DNA of 64,000 bases from Mesorhizobium prunaredense (GCF_900156895.1 NZ_FTPD01000045.1:318997-382996); one strand, 5' to 3'; shown: positions 29,015-38,960, counted from the first letter of the stretch. Translations and numbers: made by a program. Notes: generated by a model from the sequence alone, not told the origin.

Positions 29015-30955
29015 TCAGGCGCTTTGCGCGCTGGCGGTGTGTCCCAGCGCCACGAAGACGGTGCGCACGATACCGGCGGCATCAAGCCCGGCGTCGGCAT
29101 ACATCTTTTCGGGCTTGGCGTGATCGACAAAAGTATCGGGCAACACAAGCGGGCGTACCTTCAGTCCGTTTTCCAGCAGCCCTTCATGGGCCAGGAATTG
29201 CAGCACATGGCTGGCGAAGCCACCGACCGCGCCCTCTTCCACTGTTACCAGCACTTCGTGCGAGCGCGCCAGCCGCCGGATCAGGTCCTCGTCGAGCGGC
29301 TTGGCGAAACGAGCATCGGCGACCGTGGTGGAAAGCCCGGCCGCGCCGAGCTCCTCGGCCGCAGCCAGACAATCCTGCAGCCGCGTGCCGAAAGAAAGCA
29401 GCGCAACCTTGGTGCCCTCCCTGACGATGCGGCCCTTGCCGATTTCGAGAACCGAGCCACGCTCCGGCAGATCGACGCCGACGCCGTTGCCGCGCGGGTA
29501 GCGGAAGGCGATGGGGCCTTCATCGTAGCTTGCCGCCGTGCGCACCATGTTGCGCAGTTCCGCCTCATCTGCCGCGGCCATGACGACAAAACCGGGCAGC
29601 GTCGCCAAAAAAGTCGTGTCGAAAGCGCCGCAATGGGTCGCCCCGTCGGCCCCGACGAAGCCGGCGCGATCGATCGGGAAGCGCACCGGCAGTTTCTGGA
29701 TCGCCACGTCGTGGACGACCTGGTCGTAGGCACGCTGCAGGAATGTCGAATAGATCGCCGCGAAAGGCTTGAAGCCTTCGGTGGCAAGGCCGGCGGCAAA
29801 AGTCACCGCGTGTTGCTCGGCGATACCGACATCGAAGGTCCTCGACGGGAACGCCTCGCCGAAGAGGTCGAGGCCGGTGCCGTTCGGCATGGCGGCGGTG
29901 ATGGCGACGATGCGATCATCTTCGCGGCCTTCCTGGACCAGGCTTTCGGCAAAGACTTTCGTGTAGCTCGGCGCGTTGGCCGGCGCCTTGGCCTGCGCGC
30001 CGGTGATGACGTCGAATTTGTTGACGCCGTGATATTTGTCGGCAGCCGCCTCGGCCGGTCCATAGCCCTTGCCCTTCTGGGTCACGACGTGGATCAGCAC
30101 CGGACCGTCGGCATTGTCGCGGACGTTCTTCAGCACCGGGATCAGGTGCTCGAGATTGTGACCGTCGATCGGGCCGATGTGATAAAAACCCATTTCCTCG
30201 AACAGCGTGCCGCCGGTGACATAGCCGCGCGCATGCTCGACCGCCCGCTTGATGGCGCGATCGGCGCGCTCGCCGAGATAGGAGGTCAGCTTCTTGCCGA
30301 AATCGCGCAGTCCCAGATAGGTCTTGCCCGACGCCAGGCGGGCCAGATAGGCGCTCATTGCGCCGGTCGGCGGAGCGATCGACATGTCGTTGTCGTTAAG
30401 GATGACGATCAGCCGGGCGTCGAGCGCGCCGGCATTGTTCATCGCCTCATAGGCCATGCCGGCCGACATGGCGCCGTCGCCGATAACGGCGATGACATTG
30501 TTGCGGCCCCCGGAGAGATCGCGTGCCATTGCCATGCCGAGGCCGGCGGAAATAGAGGTCGAGGAGTGGGCGGCGCCGAACGGATCGTATTCGCTCTCGG
30601 CGCGCTGGGTGAAACCGGACAGGCCGCCCTCTTGCCGCAGCGTGCGGATACGGTCGCGGCGGCCGGTCAGGATCTTGTGCGGATAGGCCTGGTGACCGAC
30701 ATCCCAGATCAGCCGGTCGTCTGGCGTGTTGAAGACATAGTGCAACGCCACCGTCAGTTCGACCACGCCAAGGCCGGCACCAAGATGTCCGCCGGTGTGG
30801 GACACAGCGTCGATCAACTCGGTGCGAAGCTCCGATGCCAATTGCGGCAGATGGCGTTCGTCAAGCGTCCTGAGGTCGGCCGGGATGCGGACCTTGTCGA
30901 GAAGTGGCGTATGGAGCTTTGCGTTCACTGGTGCTAGGGCCTGCTTTTTATTCAT
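29015..30955 (-). CDS. dxs: 1-deoxy-D-xylulose-5-phosphate synthase
   Basis: A 646-residue DXS of full length: thiamine site [20 protein letters not shown], the domain-2 motif [19 protein letters not shown] and the C-terminal transketolase domain. It condenses pyruvate and glyceraldehyde-3-phosphate in the first step of the MEP pathway, feeding ispH (12670) and prenyl synthases such as ispB (62678). A long antisense ORF covering the gene is a codon-bias shadow. Confidence 0.98.
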   Translation of the reverse strand: MNKKQALAPVNAKLHTPLLDKVRIPADLRTLDERHLPQLASELRTELIDAVSHTGGHLGAGLGVVELTVALHYVFNTPDDRLIWDVGHQAYPHKILTGRRDRIRTLRQEGGLSGFTQRAESEYDPFGAAHSSTSISAGLGMAMARDLSGGRNNVIAVIGDGAMSAGMAYEAMNNAGALDARLIVILNDNDMSIAPPTGAMSAYLARLASGKTYLGLRDFGKKLTSYLGERADRAIKRAVEHARGYVTGGTLFEEMGFYHIGPIDGHNLEHLIPVLKNVRDNADGPVLIHVVTQKGKGYGPAEAAADKYHGVNKFDVITGAQAKAPANAPSYTKVFAESLVQEGREDDRIVAITAAMPNGTGLDLFGEAFPSRTFDVGIAEQHAVTFAAGLATEGFKPFAAIYSTFLQRAYDQVVHDVAIQKLPVRFPIDRAGFVGADGATHCGAFDTTFLATLPGFVVMAAADEAELRNMVRTAASYDEGPIAFRYPRGNGVGVDLPERGSVLEIGKGRIVREGTKVALLSFGTRLQDCLAAAEELGAAGLSTTVADARFAKPLDEDLIRRLARSHEVLVTVEEGAVGGFASHVLQFLAHEGLLENGLKVRPLVLPDTFVDHAKPEKMYADAGLDAAGIVRTVFVALGHTASAQSA

Positions 30956-31060
30956 CTGCGAAATAGGCTGCTGGCCGGCGAATGTAAATGCGTGCGAGTG
31001 ACGCGGCGTAGATTCAAACTGTTAGGGTTTCTTTTACGTGTCCTAAGGGAGCGCGGCGCT

Positions 31061-31981
31061 CTAATTGTCCGGCAGCGGAATGAACTCTTCTTCATCCCCC
31101 GGAACGATATCGAAACGGCCTGTCTTCCACTCTTCTTTCGCCTGTTCGATGCGTTCCTTCGACGAAGACACGAAATTCCACCAGATGTAGCGCTTGGAGC
31201 CGAGCGAGGCGCCGCCGAACAGCATGAAATGCGCTCCACGCTCCGACGACACGACGATCTCGTCGCCGGGCCGGAACACCAGCAGCCGCTCTGCCGGAAA
31301 GCGGTCACCGGAGATCGAAACCTCGCCTTCCAACGTATAGATGGCGCGCTCCTCGGCATCGGCAGGGATTTTCACGCTGGCGCCGGGCGCCAGGCTGAGA
31401 TCTGCATAAAGCGTGTCCGAAGCGGTCAAGACCGGTGACCGCAGCCCGGAAAACGCGCCAATGACAACGCGTCCGCTGATGCCTTCAGCGTCGATTTCGG
31501 GCAGACGCATGGCCGCCGTATTCTCGAAGATCGGGTCGACCTCCTCTTTATCGTCCGGCAGCGCCAGCCATGTCTGCAGGCCGGAAACCGACATCGGCGC
31601 ACCGCGCAGCTCCTGCGGCGTACGCTCGGAATGGACGATGCCGCGACCGGCGGTCATCAAATTCACGTCGCCGGGCTGGATGACCATTTCGGTGCCGAGC
31701 GAATCGCGATGCCTGATCTTGCCGTCGAACAGATAAGTGACCGTCGACAGGCCGATATGCGGATGCGGGCGGACATCGAGGGCCTGGCCGGCCCGCAAAA
31801 TCGCCGGTCCCATGCGATCGAAGAAGATGAAGGGACCGATCAGCCGACGCTTGGCAGTCGGCAAGGCACGGCGCACCTGAAAGCCGCCAATGTCCTTGGC
31901 GTTCGGAATAACCATTAGTTCGATCTGGTCGCTGGCGAAGGCGTCACCGGGCAAAGGGTCGTTTCCTGGGAAGAAGCTCAT
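31061..31981 (-). CDS. Pirin family protein
   Basis: A 306-residue bicupin with the pirin metal site: DVRPHPHIGLSTVTYLFDG, then GTEMVIQPGDVNLMTAGRGI and HSERTPQE. Bacterial pirins bind iron; some have quercetinase activity, others regulate pyruvate metabolism. It lies 10 bp after the DUF2277 stop and precedes dxs. Confidence 0.92.
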   Translation of the reverse strand: MSFFPGNDPLPGDAFASDQIELMVIPNAKDIGGFQVRRALPTAKRRLIGPFIFFDRMGPAILRAGQALDVRPHPHIGLSTVTYLFDGKIRHRDSLGTEMVIQPGDVNLMTAGRGIVHSERTPQELRGAPMSVSGLQTWLALPDDKEEVDPIFENTAAMRLPEIDAEGISGRVVIGAFSGLRSPVLTASDTLYADLSLAPGASVKIPADAEERAIYTLEGEVSISGDRFPAERLLVFRPGDEIVVSSERGAHFMLFGGASLGSKRYIWWNFVSSSKERIEQAKEEWKTGRFDIVPGDEEEFIPLPDN

Positions 31982-31991
31982 GCGGTCTTCC

Positions 31992-32258
31992 TCAGGCGAA
32001 GCGGAGTGCAGACCTGGCTTTCGCCTTGGCCGCCACCTCTTCGCGATTGCGCGGATGCTGTGTCGTCTCGAGGCTGTCCAGCAATTCGCGCGCAGACGCG
32101 GCTATGGCCTCGACGGCGTGGTCGAACGCATGCTGGTTCTGTTTCGACGGCCGCGTGGTTCCGCTCAGCTTGCGGACAAACTGAAGTGCGGCATCGCGGA
32201 CCTCGTCTTCGGTTGCCGGCGGATCGAAATTGAACAGTGTCTTGATGTTTCTGCACAT
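31992..32258 (-). CDS. DUF2277 family protein
   Basis: An 88-residue protein starting MCRNIKTLFNFDPPATEDEV, the typical opening of DUF2277, with a helical remainder (AALQFVRKLSGTTRPSKQN). ATG 32258 is used; a start at 32294 would add 12 residues not seen in the family. Function unknown. It is tightly linked to the pirin gene. Confidence 0.88.
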   Translation of the reverse strand: MCRNIKTLFNFDPPATEDEVRDAALQFVRKLSGTTRPSKQNQHAFDHAVEAIAASARELLDSLETTQHPRNREEVAAKAKARSALRFA

Positions 32259-32368
32259 CGTTCGCAATCTCCTCTCGTCCTGGAGCCGTTTCAAGCGGGA
32301 TGAGTTTTACCTTCAATCATGATCATGTCCAAAAGCCGCCCGGCGAAATTGTCGTTCGAGACCCTGCC

Positions 32369-32620
32369 TTACTCCGCGTCCAGAGGCTCTGTCCCCACCG
32401 GCTTGCCGTCGCGCGAAAGCCTGATCTTCTCGACCTTGTCCTCGGCCGCCTTGAGCAGCCGGTCGCAATGGAGCTTCAGCGCCTCGCCGCGCTCATAGAT
32501 GCGGATCGACTGGTCGAGCGGCACGTCGCCGCGCTCCAGATCATCTACGATTTTCTCCAGCGCGTCGAGCGCCTGCTCGAAGCTCATCGCCTTGACGTCT
32601 TCGTTGCTCTCACCAGCCAT
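32369..32620 (-). CDS. xseB: Exodeoxyribonuclease VII small subunit
   Basis: An 83-residue XseB with [20 protein letters not shown] and the [19 protein letters not shown] helix. It joins XseA (not in the window) to form the single-strand DNA exonuclease. It starts 3 bp after the HDAC-like gene. Confidence 0.95.
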   Translation of the reverse strand: MAGESNEDVKAMSFEQALDALEKIVDDLERGDVPLDQSIRIYERGEALKLHCDRLLKAAEDKVEKIRLSRDGKPVGTEPLDAE

Positions 32621-32623
32621 CGT

Positions 32624-33550
32624 CTATCCTTTCATCAGTCGCCCGACATGGGCGGCGACTGAAAATGCCAATCCCTGCAGATCGTAGCCGCCCTCGAGCA
32701 GGCTGACGAGCCGGTTCTCGCTGTGGCGACCGGCGCGCTGCATCAACTGGCCGGTTGCCCAGTCGAAATCGTCCTCGGTCAAATTGATCTCGGCCAGCGG
32801 ATCGCGGTGGTGCGCGTCGAAGCCGGCAGAAATGATGATGAGGTCGGGCGCGAAATTGTCGAGCGCCGGCAAGATCCGCGACAGGAAAGCGTCGCGGAAA
32901 ACCTCGCTGCCGGTCTGCGGCGCCAGCGGCGCGTTGACGATGTTGCCGGCGCCGGTTTCGCTCACCGCCCCGGTCCCTGGGTAAAGCGGCATCTGGTGCG
33001 TCGAGCAATAGAGCACCGACGGATCGTCCCAGAAAATATCCTGCGTGCCATTGCCGTGGTGGACGTCCCAGTCGACGATGGCAACGCGTTCGGCCTGGTG
33101 CTGCCTTTGCGCGTAGCGCGCCGCGATCGCCGCGGTGTTGAACAGGCAAAAGCCCATGGACGTGGTCTTTTCGGCGTGGTGGCCGGGCGGCCGGGCGGCG
33201 ACAAAGACATTGGCGGCGCTGCCCCGAAAGACATCGTCGACGGCGGCGTTGGCAGCGCCGATCGCCGTGACGGCCGCCTGCCAACTTTTCGGGCTGGCGG
33301 TGGTGTCGGCGTCGACACGAGCGATACCGGTGTCCGGTACCATAGCGCGGATCCGTTCGATGAATTCCTGCGGGTGTGCATAGAGGATGGTGCCCTCGTC
33401 GCCTTCCGGCGCCTCGGCACGATCAAGGGCCGCAAAGGCCTCGTCGTCGAGCACGCGCTCGATGGCGCGCAGGCGGTCCGGCCGCTCCGGATGACCGGGC
33501 GGCGTTATATGCTCGAGAAAGATCGGGTGGGTATAAAGCCTTGTGACCAT
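32624..33550 (-). CDS. Histone-deacetylase-like amidohydrolase
   Basis: A 308-residue member of the HDAC/acetoin-utilisation family with the zinc and catalytic blocks: RPPGHHAEKTTSMGFCLFN, DWDVHHGNGTQDIF and IIISAGFDAHHRDPL. In bacteria such enzymes remove acetyl groups from small molecules (polyamines) or proteins; the substrate is unknown. ATG 33550 is preferred over one at 33616. It heads the run HDAC-xseB-DUF2277-pirin-dxs. Confidence 0.92.
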   Translation of the reverse strand: MVTRLYTHPIFLEHITPPGHPERPDRLRAIERVLDDEAFAALDRAEAPEGDEGTILYAHPQEFIERIRAMVPDTGIARVDADTTASPKSWQAAVTAIGAANAAVDDVFRGSAANVFVAARPPGHHAEKTTSMGFCLFNTAAIAARYAQRQHQAERVAIVDWDVHHGNGTQDIFWDDPSVLYCSTHQMPLYPGTGAVSETGAGNIVNAPLAPQTGSEVFRDAFLSRILPALDNFAPDLIIISAGFDAHHRDPLAEINLTEDDFDWATGQLMQRAGRHSENRLVSLLEGGYDLQGLAFSVAAHVGRLMKG

Positions 33551-33763
33551 GCCCCCGATATAGGCGCGCGCGGCGGCTTTGACCATGTTTTGGAACCGCC
33601 AAAGGCAGACGTTCAACAGGGTTTAGGCGTTGGGTGCTGATTGGATCCGGCGCCAGCCAGCGACCGAGACCAGCGCCTTCTCCTTGAGCTGCCCGAATTT
33701 TAAGGGCGCTTCGGCCGTCCCATTCGAGGTCGCGCCTTGCCTTTGGTGCTTTTTGATACAGGC

Positions 33764-34408
33764 TCAGGCCGGCGATTTGTCCGCCTCAGCCGTGGCTTGT
33801 GGACGGCCGATCCTGCGGCCTTGCCTGAGCAGTCCCTCCAAAAGCATGTTGAACGCCTTCACCGCCTTTTTCGACGTCGCTTCTGGATTTTCCGAATTTG
33901 CGATCCACTGCGCGGCATGTAGCGAGGCGCCGCTGACCAACCTTGCTGCGGCTTCGGGATCAACGGCAACGATGGTCCCCTCGTCCCTCAGCTTTTGAAG
34001 GTTCTCGCTCATCGAGCGGATGCATTCGTTCTGGCTCGGCCATTGCGAAGGATCGCCGAGCACCGCCGGTCCGTCGCGAAGGACAATACGCTGGATCTCC
34101 GGCTCCAGCGCCATCTCGATATAGGCAGTGCATTCGTCGACAAAGCCCTGCCAGAGAGTGTCCGCCCTGGCCGAAACGATCTTCAACCGGGCCAACATTT
34201 CCGCGTCGATCTCGGCGATGACCGCCTGGAGAAGGCCCTTCTTGTCGCCGAAGTGATGATAAAGCGCGCCACGCGTCAGCCCGGCCGATGCGGTGAAGTC
34301 GTCCATCGAGGCCTCGGCATAGCCAACACTGCCAAAGGCATGGCGCGCCGCCGCGACCAGTTTGGCGCGGGTTTCGGCGATCATCTCCTTGCGTGGTTTG
34401 TGCCCCAT
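33764..34408 (-). CDS. TetR family repressor of the divergent MFS gene
   Basis: A 214-residue TetR protein with the HTH at residues 10-55 (VAAARHAFGSVGYAEASMDD, GLTRGALYHHFGDKKGLLQA) and a ligand domain with the C-terminal family pattern (EPEIQRIVLRDGPAVLG). Three copies of one palindrome lie between it and the transporter gene (34425-34490), so it probably represses both. Confidence 0.92.
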   Translation of the reverse strand: MGHKPRKEMIAETRAKLVAAARHAFGSVGYAEASMDDFTASAGLTRGALYHHFGDKKGLLQAVIAEIDAEMLARLKIVSARADTLWQGFVDECTAYIEMALEPEIQRIVLRDGPAVLGDPSQWPSQNECIRSMSENLQKLRDEGTIVAVDPEAAARLVSGASLHAAQWIANSENPEATSKKAVKAFNMLLEGLLRQGRRIGRPQATAEADKSPA

Positions 34409-34424
34409 TCGCCCGTTCCTTCAC

Positions 34425-34490
34425 ATACGTCTCGTATATTAATTGACATACGCGCCGTATGTCATTATCTGATTTGCATACGCCACGTAT
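34425..34490. promoter_or_regulatory. Three TetR operators, ATACG-N3-CGTAT
   Basis: ATACG-N3-CGTAT occurs at 34425-34437, 34448-34460 and 34478-34490. The middle copy extends to a perfect GACATACG-CGC-CGTATGTC (34445-34463). Start-to-start distances are 23 and 30 bp. The outer copies lie nearest the TetR and MFS starts, as expected for coupled control of both promoters. Confidence 0.85.
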
Positions 34491-34527
34491 ATAAGTCGCT
34501 CGGCCTCAAAAATCCAGGAGTGTTCTC

Positions 34528-35751
34528 ATGCCCAATCCCTATCGCGAAATCTTCAAGGCACGGGGAGCCAAAGGCTTCGCCGCAGCCGGCTTCGTCGCCC
34601 GGATGCCGATGGCCATGGCTCCGATCGGAATCGTCGCGATGCTGTCGCAGACGCACGGCGAGTACTGGCTGGCCGGCGCCGTCTCCGCGACATATGCGCT
34701 GGCCAATGCTTTTGTCGCGCCGCAGATATCGCGACTGGTGGACCGCCTCGGCCAGGCGCGGATTGTGGCGCCCACCACTGTTATTTCCGTGCTCGCTTTC
34801 GTGGTGCTGATTGCGGCGGCCAATCAGGACTTGCCGATATGGACACTGTTCGTATCAGCGCTGCTGGCCGCCGCGATGCCCAGCATCCCAGCGATGGTGC
34901 GCGCGCGCTGGACAGAGCTCTTCCGGGATCGCCCCGAGATGAACACAGCGTTCGCCTTCGAGTCGGCGGCGGACGAGCTGGTCTACATCGCCGGGGCTTC
35001 GCTATCGGTGGGCCTGAGCGTCGCGCTTTTCCCGGAAGCGGGAATGTTGGCGAGCACATTGTTCCTCGCCTTCGGCTCGACAGCCCTCATCCTGCAGCGC
35101 TCGACCGAGCCGCGCGTGCGACCGGTCGACCAGGGTTCCCGCGGATCGGCAATCCGCCTGCGGCCGGTCCAAATCATCACCTTCGCCCTGATCTTCATTG
35201 GCGCGACCTTCGCGACCACGGAGGTTAGCACCGTGGCGATCACCAAGGAACTCGGCCAGCCGGGCGCTGCCAGCCTCGTTATCGGCGTCTACGCCCTCGG
35301 ATCGTTCGTCGTCGGCATCGTCCTCGGCGCACTGAACCTGAAAACACCGCTGCAAATTCAGCTTGCCATCGCGGTCGCCATCCTCGCGCTCACCACGCTG
35401 CCGGTGCTTGTCGCAGACACGGTGCCGCTTCTGGCGCTGGCTGTCTTGGTTAGCGGTGTGGCGATCTCGCCGACCTTCATCACGGCATTCGGCCTGATCG
35501 AGCGGCGCGTGCCGGAGGCGATGCTGACCGAGGGCGTCACCTGGGTCATGACCGGCATCGGCATCGGCATGGCGCTCGGCTCCTTCGCCGCCGGATGGGT
35601 GGTGGACGCCTTCGGTGCCCAGAGCGGGTTCCTGGTGTCGGTGGCGGCGGGCGCAATCGCGCTGGTCACCGTGCTCGCCGGCCAGCGCAGCCTCGCCACG
35701 GCGGATTGCGGCACCGCCACGTGCGACGCGGTCGCGGTTCCTGCCGAATAG
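34528..35751 (+). CDS. MFS transporter
   Basis: A 407-residue carrier with about twelve membrane segments and no large soluble part. The start after CCAGGAG at 34528 is clear. Divergent TetR control suggests export of a toxic compound or drug; the substrate is not predictable. A hairpin follows the stop (35759-35786). Confidence 0.9.
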   Translation: MPNPYREIFKARGAKGFAAAGFVARMPMAMAPIGIVAMLSQTHGEYWLAGAVSATYALANAFVAPQISRLVDRLGQARIVAPTTVISVLAFVVLIAAANQDLPIWTLFVSALLAAAMPSIPAMVRARWTELFRDRPEMNTAFAFESAADELVYIAGASLSVGLSVALFPEAGMLASTLFLAFGSTALILQRSTEPRVRPVDQGSRGSAIRLRPVQIITFALIFIGATFATTEVSTVAITKELGQPGAASLVIGVYALGSFVVGIVLGALNLKTPLQIQLAIAVAILALTTLPVLVADTVPLLALAVLVSGVAISPTFITAFGLIERRVPEAMLTEGVTWVMTGIGIGMALGSFAAGWVVDAFGAQSGFLVSVAAGAIALVTVLAGQRSLATADCGTATCDAVAVPAE

Positions 35752-35758
35752 TCTCCAT

Positions 35759-35786
35759 GCGTCCGGTCCCAAGCCGGACCGGACGC
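35759..35786. terminator. Hairpin between convergent MFS and ribB genes
   Basis: Perfect 11-bp arms GCGTCCGGTCC and GGACCGGACGC with a 6-base loop, 8 bp after the MFS stop and 26 bp before the ribB stop on the other strand. There is no T-run, so termination is likely but not certain. Confidence 0.55.
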
Positions 35787-35811
35787 GTGCCGGCGATCCG
35801 CTAAGCCAGCC

Positions 35812-36912
35812 CTAGAGAATCTCGGTGTTGGCGATGTGGATGCCGAAACCTTCGAGGCCGACATAGTGGCGTTCGCGCGAGGCGATCAGGTTGATCGAGG
35901 AAATGCCCAGATCCTTCAAGATTTGCGCGCCCAGGCCGATCTCGCGCCATTCGTTTTCGCGGCGGCGCGCCTCTTCATGGTCCTCGCGGTCGCCGGCGGC
36001 CGGCCGGTTGCGCTCCTGATGGGCGACGCCGACGGAACCTTCGCGCAGATAAACGATGACGCCACGCCGGCGCTCGCCCATCGATTTCATGATGCCGTCC
36101 AGCCTGTGGCTGGTGCCGAAGACGTCAGTCACGACATCCTCGGAATGCAGTCGCACCGGCACCTCCTCGCCGTCGCGGATGTCGCCGAAGACGATCGCCA
36201 CATGGTGCATCGAGTCCCAGGGCAGCGTGTAGGTGAAGACCTGCGCCTTGCCGCCGGGCGTGTCGATCTCCGAACAGGCGACACGCTCGACCAGCGTTTC
36301 CTTACGCTGGCGATAGGCGATGAGGTCGGCGACCGAAACCTGCTTCAAACCGTTCTTTTCGGCGAAGGCCTGCACCTGCGGGCCGCGCATCACGGTGCCG
36401 TCATCATTGACCAGCTCGGAAATGACACCGACCGGCGGCAGGCCGGCAAGCTTGCACAAATCGACTGCGGCTTCGGTATGGCCCGAACGCATCAGCACAC
36501 CGCCTTCGCGCGCAATCAGCGGAAAGATGTGGCCGGGGCGGACGAAATCGGAGGCGCCGACATTGCCGTTGGCAAGATTGCGCACGGTCAATGTGCGGTC
36601 GTCAGCCGAAATGCCGGTCGTGGTGCCGTGCTTGAAATCGACGCTGACGGTGAAGGCGGTGGTGTGGGCCGAGTCGTTGTCGGCGACCATCGGCGACAGG
36701 TTGAGGCGCTTGGCCTCGTCGCGCGGCATCGGCGTGCACACGATACCAGAGGTGTTGCGGACGATGAACGCCATCTTTTCCGGCGTGCAATGGACGGCGG
36801 CGACGATCAGGTCGCCCTCGTTCTCGCGCCCGTCATCGTCCATGACGACGACAATCTCGCCGCGTTCGAAGGCGCGCAGGGCTTCGACGATCTTCTTCTG
36901 GTCGTAAGGCAT
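35812..36912 (-). CDS. ribB: 3,4-dihydroxy-2-butanone 4-phosphate synthase fused to a cyclohydrolase-like domain (RibBX type)
   Basis: A 366-residue fusion. Residues 1-205 are DHBP synthase with DDDGRENEGDLIVAA and LMRSGHTEAAVDLCKLAG; this makes the four-carbon precursor of riboflavin. Residues 215-366 resemble GTP cyclohydrolase II, but the zinc cysteines are missing: the expected HSEC..C.C region reads RLHSEDVVTDVFGTS. The second domain is therefore probably inactive, as in RibBX proteins of Proteobacteria. No FMN riboswitch was seen in the short upstream interval. Confidence 0.92.
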   Translation of the reverse strand: MPYDQKKIVEALRAFERGEIVVVMDDDGRENEGDLIVAAVHCTPEKMAFIVRNTSGIVCTPMPRDEAKRLNLSPMVADNDSAHTTAFTVSVDFKHGTTTGISADDRTLTVRNLANGNVGASDFVRPGHIFPLIAREGGVLMRSGHTEAAVDLCKLAGLPPVGVISELVNDDGTVMRGPQVQAFAEKNGLKQVSVADLIAYRQRKETLVERVACSEIDTPGGKAQVFTYTLPWDSMHHVAIVFGDIRDGEEVPVRLHSEDVVTDVFGTSHRLDGIMKSMGERRRGVIVYLREGSVGVAHQERNRPAAGDREDHEEARRRENEWREIGLGAQILKDLGISSINLIASRERHYVGLEGFGIHIANTEIL

Positions 36913-36931
36913 AAGTGCTCGCTTTGCTCGC

Positions 36932-37035
36932 GGGAGTAGGAGAATAGGGGAGTAAGGGAGTAGGGAAAAGGAAAATGCGGTCGCGGGAGCTGCATAACAT
37001 ACTCCCCTACTGCCTTACTCCCCTACTCCCCTCCC
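36932..37035. repeat. Purine-rich inverted repeat between ribB and aroC
   Basis: The left part (36932-36965) is built of GGGGAGTA-like units and the right part (37001-37035) is its imperfect complement (ACTCCCCTACTGCCTTACTC). The right arm holds the last codons and stop of aroC (stop 37015-37017). The unit repeats also give short direct repeats inside each arm. Confidence 0.75.
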
Positions 37036-38124
37036 CGTCTGTCCCCGATGACGCAGATAGTGATCGGCGATCGCGCAGGCAACCATAGCCTCGCCGATCG
37101 GCACGGCGCGGATGCCGACGCACGGATCGTGCCGGCCCTTGGTCATGATCTCGACGTCGTTGCCGTCCTTGTCGATCGACTTTCGCGGGGTCAGGATCGA
37201 GGAGGTCGGCTTGACGGCGAAGCGCGCGACGATCGCCTGGCCGGTCGAGATGCCGCCGAGGATGCCGCCGGCATTGTTGGACAGGAAGACCGGCTTGCCG
37301 TCATTGCCGATACGCATCTCGTCGGCATTTTCTTCGCCGGTGATGCGGGCGGCCTCGAAGCCGTTGCCGATCTCGACACCCTTGACGGCATTGATCGACA
37401 TCAAGCCCGAGGCAATGTCCTGGTCGAGCTTGGCGTAGATCGGCGCGCCCAGGCCTGCCGGAACGCCGTCGGCGACGATCTCAATTACCGCGCCGACCGA
37501 GGAACCCGCCTTGCGGATGCCGTCAAGATACGCGGTGAAGACGGCGACCGATGCCGGATCAGGCGTAAAGAATGGATTTTCGGCGTCGCCAACGAAATTC
37601 CAGTTCCAGTTGGCGCGGTCGATCGATTTTGCCCCCATCGACACCAGTGCGCCGCGCACGGTCATGCCGGGCACGACCTTGCGGGCCAAGGCTCCGGCCG
37701 CCACCCGCGCCGCCGTCTCGCGGGCCGAAGAACGGCCGCCACCGCGATAATCGCGCAGGCCGTATTTGGTGTCGTAGGTATAATCGGCATGACCCGGCCG
37801 GTATTGGCGGGCGATCTCGCCATAGTCCTTGGAGCGCTGGTCGACGTTCTCGATCACCATCGACACCGGCGTGCCGGTGGTGATCATGGTCTCGCCGTCG
37901 TCATCCAGGATGAAGCCGGACAGGATCTTGACCTCGTCGGGTTCGCGACGCTGCGTCACAAAACGCGATTGACCCGGGCGGCGCTTGTCGAGTTCGGCTT
38001 GGACCTCGGCGCGCGTGAAGCGGATGCCGGGCGGACAGCCGTCGACCACGCAGCCGAGCGCTGGGCCATGGCTTTCGCCCCAGGTGGTGACGCGGAAAAG
38101 ATGGCCAAACGTATTGTGAGACAT
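37015..38124 (-). CDS. aroC: Chorismate synthase
   Basis: A 369-residue AroC with [20 protein letters not shown], the FMN-site block [20 protein letters not shown] and [20 protein letters not shown]. It converts EPSP to chorismate using reduced FMN. ATG 38124 fits the family; one at 38145 would add seven residues. The last residues (GRGVGE) and the stop are supplied by the purine-rich repeat. Confidence 0.97.
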   Translation of the reverse strand: MSHNTFGHLFRVTTWGESHGPALGCVVDGCPPGIRFTRAEVQAELDKRRPGQSRFVTQRREPDEVKILSGFILDDDGETMITTGTPVSMVIENVDQRSKDYGEIARQYRPGHADYTYDTKYGLRDYRGGGRSSARETAARVAAGALARKVVPGMTVRGALVSMGAKSIDRANWNWNFVGDAENPFFTPDPASVAVFTAYLDGIRKAGSSVGAVIEIVADGVPAGLGAPIYAKLDQDIASGLMSINAVKGVEIGNGFEAARITGEENADEMRIGNDGKPVFLSNNAGGILGGISTGQAIVARFAVKPTSSILTPRKSIDKDGNDVEIMTKGRHDPCVGIRAVPIGEAMVACAIADHYLRHRGQTGRGVGE

Positions 38125-38161
38125 GAAAACCAGCCCTGCCGACATAAAGCCGGGTTAGCGT

Positions 38162-38257
38162 ATGACCCCGAAAACCGGAGCGATTTTCGGGAAGGATCAT
38201 GCGCAAAATCAAAAGTGCCACAGCGTCGTTTCTGCGTCAGGACGCGCGGCGCTGTAG
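38162..38257. repeat. Composite dispersed repeat, families R2 and R1 (inverted)
   Basis: R2 (ATGACCCCGAAAA..ATTTTCGGGAAGGATCAT pattern, 38162-38201) followed by an R1 copy with CACAGCG..GGACGCGCGGCGCTGTAG (38219-38257). The order is reversed against 21531-21630, so the unit is inverted here. It lies upstream of aroC. Confidence 0.75.
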
Positions 38258-38413
38258 CTGCGTTCTATTGGCGTTTTCCGCAGTGGTCAAACTGTGATCT
38301 GGCGGGATTTAGTTTTGACACATTCGGTTGGTTTCTGCTTCCCTCGACCCGTCTGTTGAACACCGTCTGTTGAACACCCGCCGCCACCGAGCCGGCGCAA
38401 TGATAAGAGGACG

Positions 38414-38680
38414 ATGATGCGTATCCCGATCGGCGCCGTTGCCGCCATGTTGCTGATTTCCACCGCAGCCTTTGCCGGCCAAACCGAAGGCCTGATCAAA
38501 GAGATCGACAAGGAGACGTTGACGCTGACACTCGACGACGGCAAATCCTACAAGTTGAACGCCGAAACCGATCTCGAAGCGCTGAAACCCGGCATGGACA
38601 TCGTGATCGCCTACGACGAGACAAACGGCGAGAACATCATCACCGACATGCAATTGCCGGATAGCGATTCAGCCGAATAG
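38414..38680 (+). CDS. DUF1344 family exported protein
   Basis: An 88-residue protein with a signal peptide (to about residue 22, ending AAFA) and a small beta domain of the DUF1344 type (GLIKEIDKETLTLTLDDGKS, Y). GAGGACG precedes ATGATG. Rhizobial DUF1344 proteins are small periplasmic proteins of unknown function. It is divergent from aroC. Confidence 0.85.
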   Translation: MMRIPIGAVAAMLLISTAAFAGQTEGLIKEIDKETLTLTLDDGKSYKLNAETDLEALKPGMDIVIAYDETNGENIITDMQLPDSDSAE

Positions 38681-38960
38681 AGCCTCTTCGGCTGACTTGG
38701 CAAAGTGCCATGCGGACATCGAAGAAGCGCCGAGATAGCGAGCGTAGCCAGCCTTCGCCGCGTAGGGTCTTCTCGACGGGCGTATCCGGTCCCTGCAATG
38801 AATCTGATAAGATCGACATGATCGGTGCTGAGCCGGCGCAGCGAATTGTTCATTGAGATCAGGATGGCATTCGCCAGCACGATCTCGTCGCGCGGCGCGA
38901 GCTCGCGAACCAGGATGCCGGTCACTCCCTCGCAGGTGACGGCCGAGGTGGCGTGGGTTG

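Noticed and set aside
29024-30937. A 637-codon plus-strand ORF opposite dxs
   Set aside because: It is the codon-bias shadow of dxs, whose motifs are complete; the antisense product has no family character. The same holds for long antisense readings over the EAL gene, aroC, ribB, glyQ and the acyl-CoA dehydrogenase.
36913-37014. FMN riboswitch upstream of ribB
   Set aside because: The interval is only about 100 bp and is filled by the purine-rich repeat; the conserved FMN-aptamer blocks were not seen.
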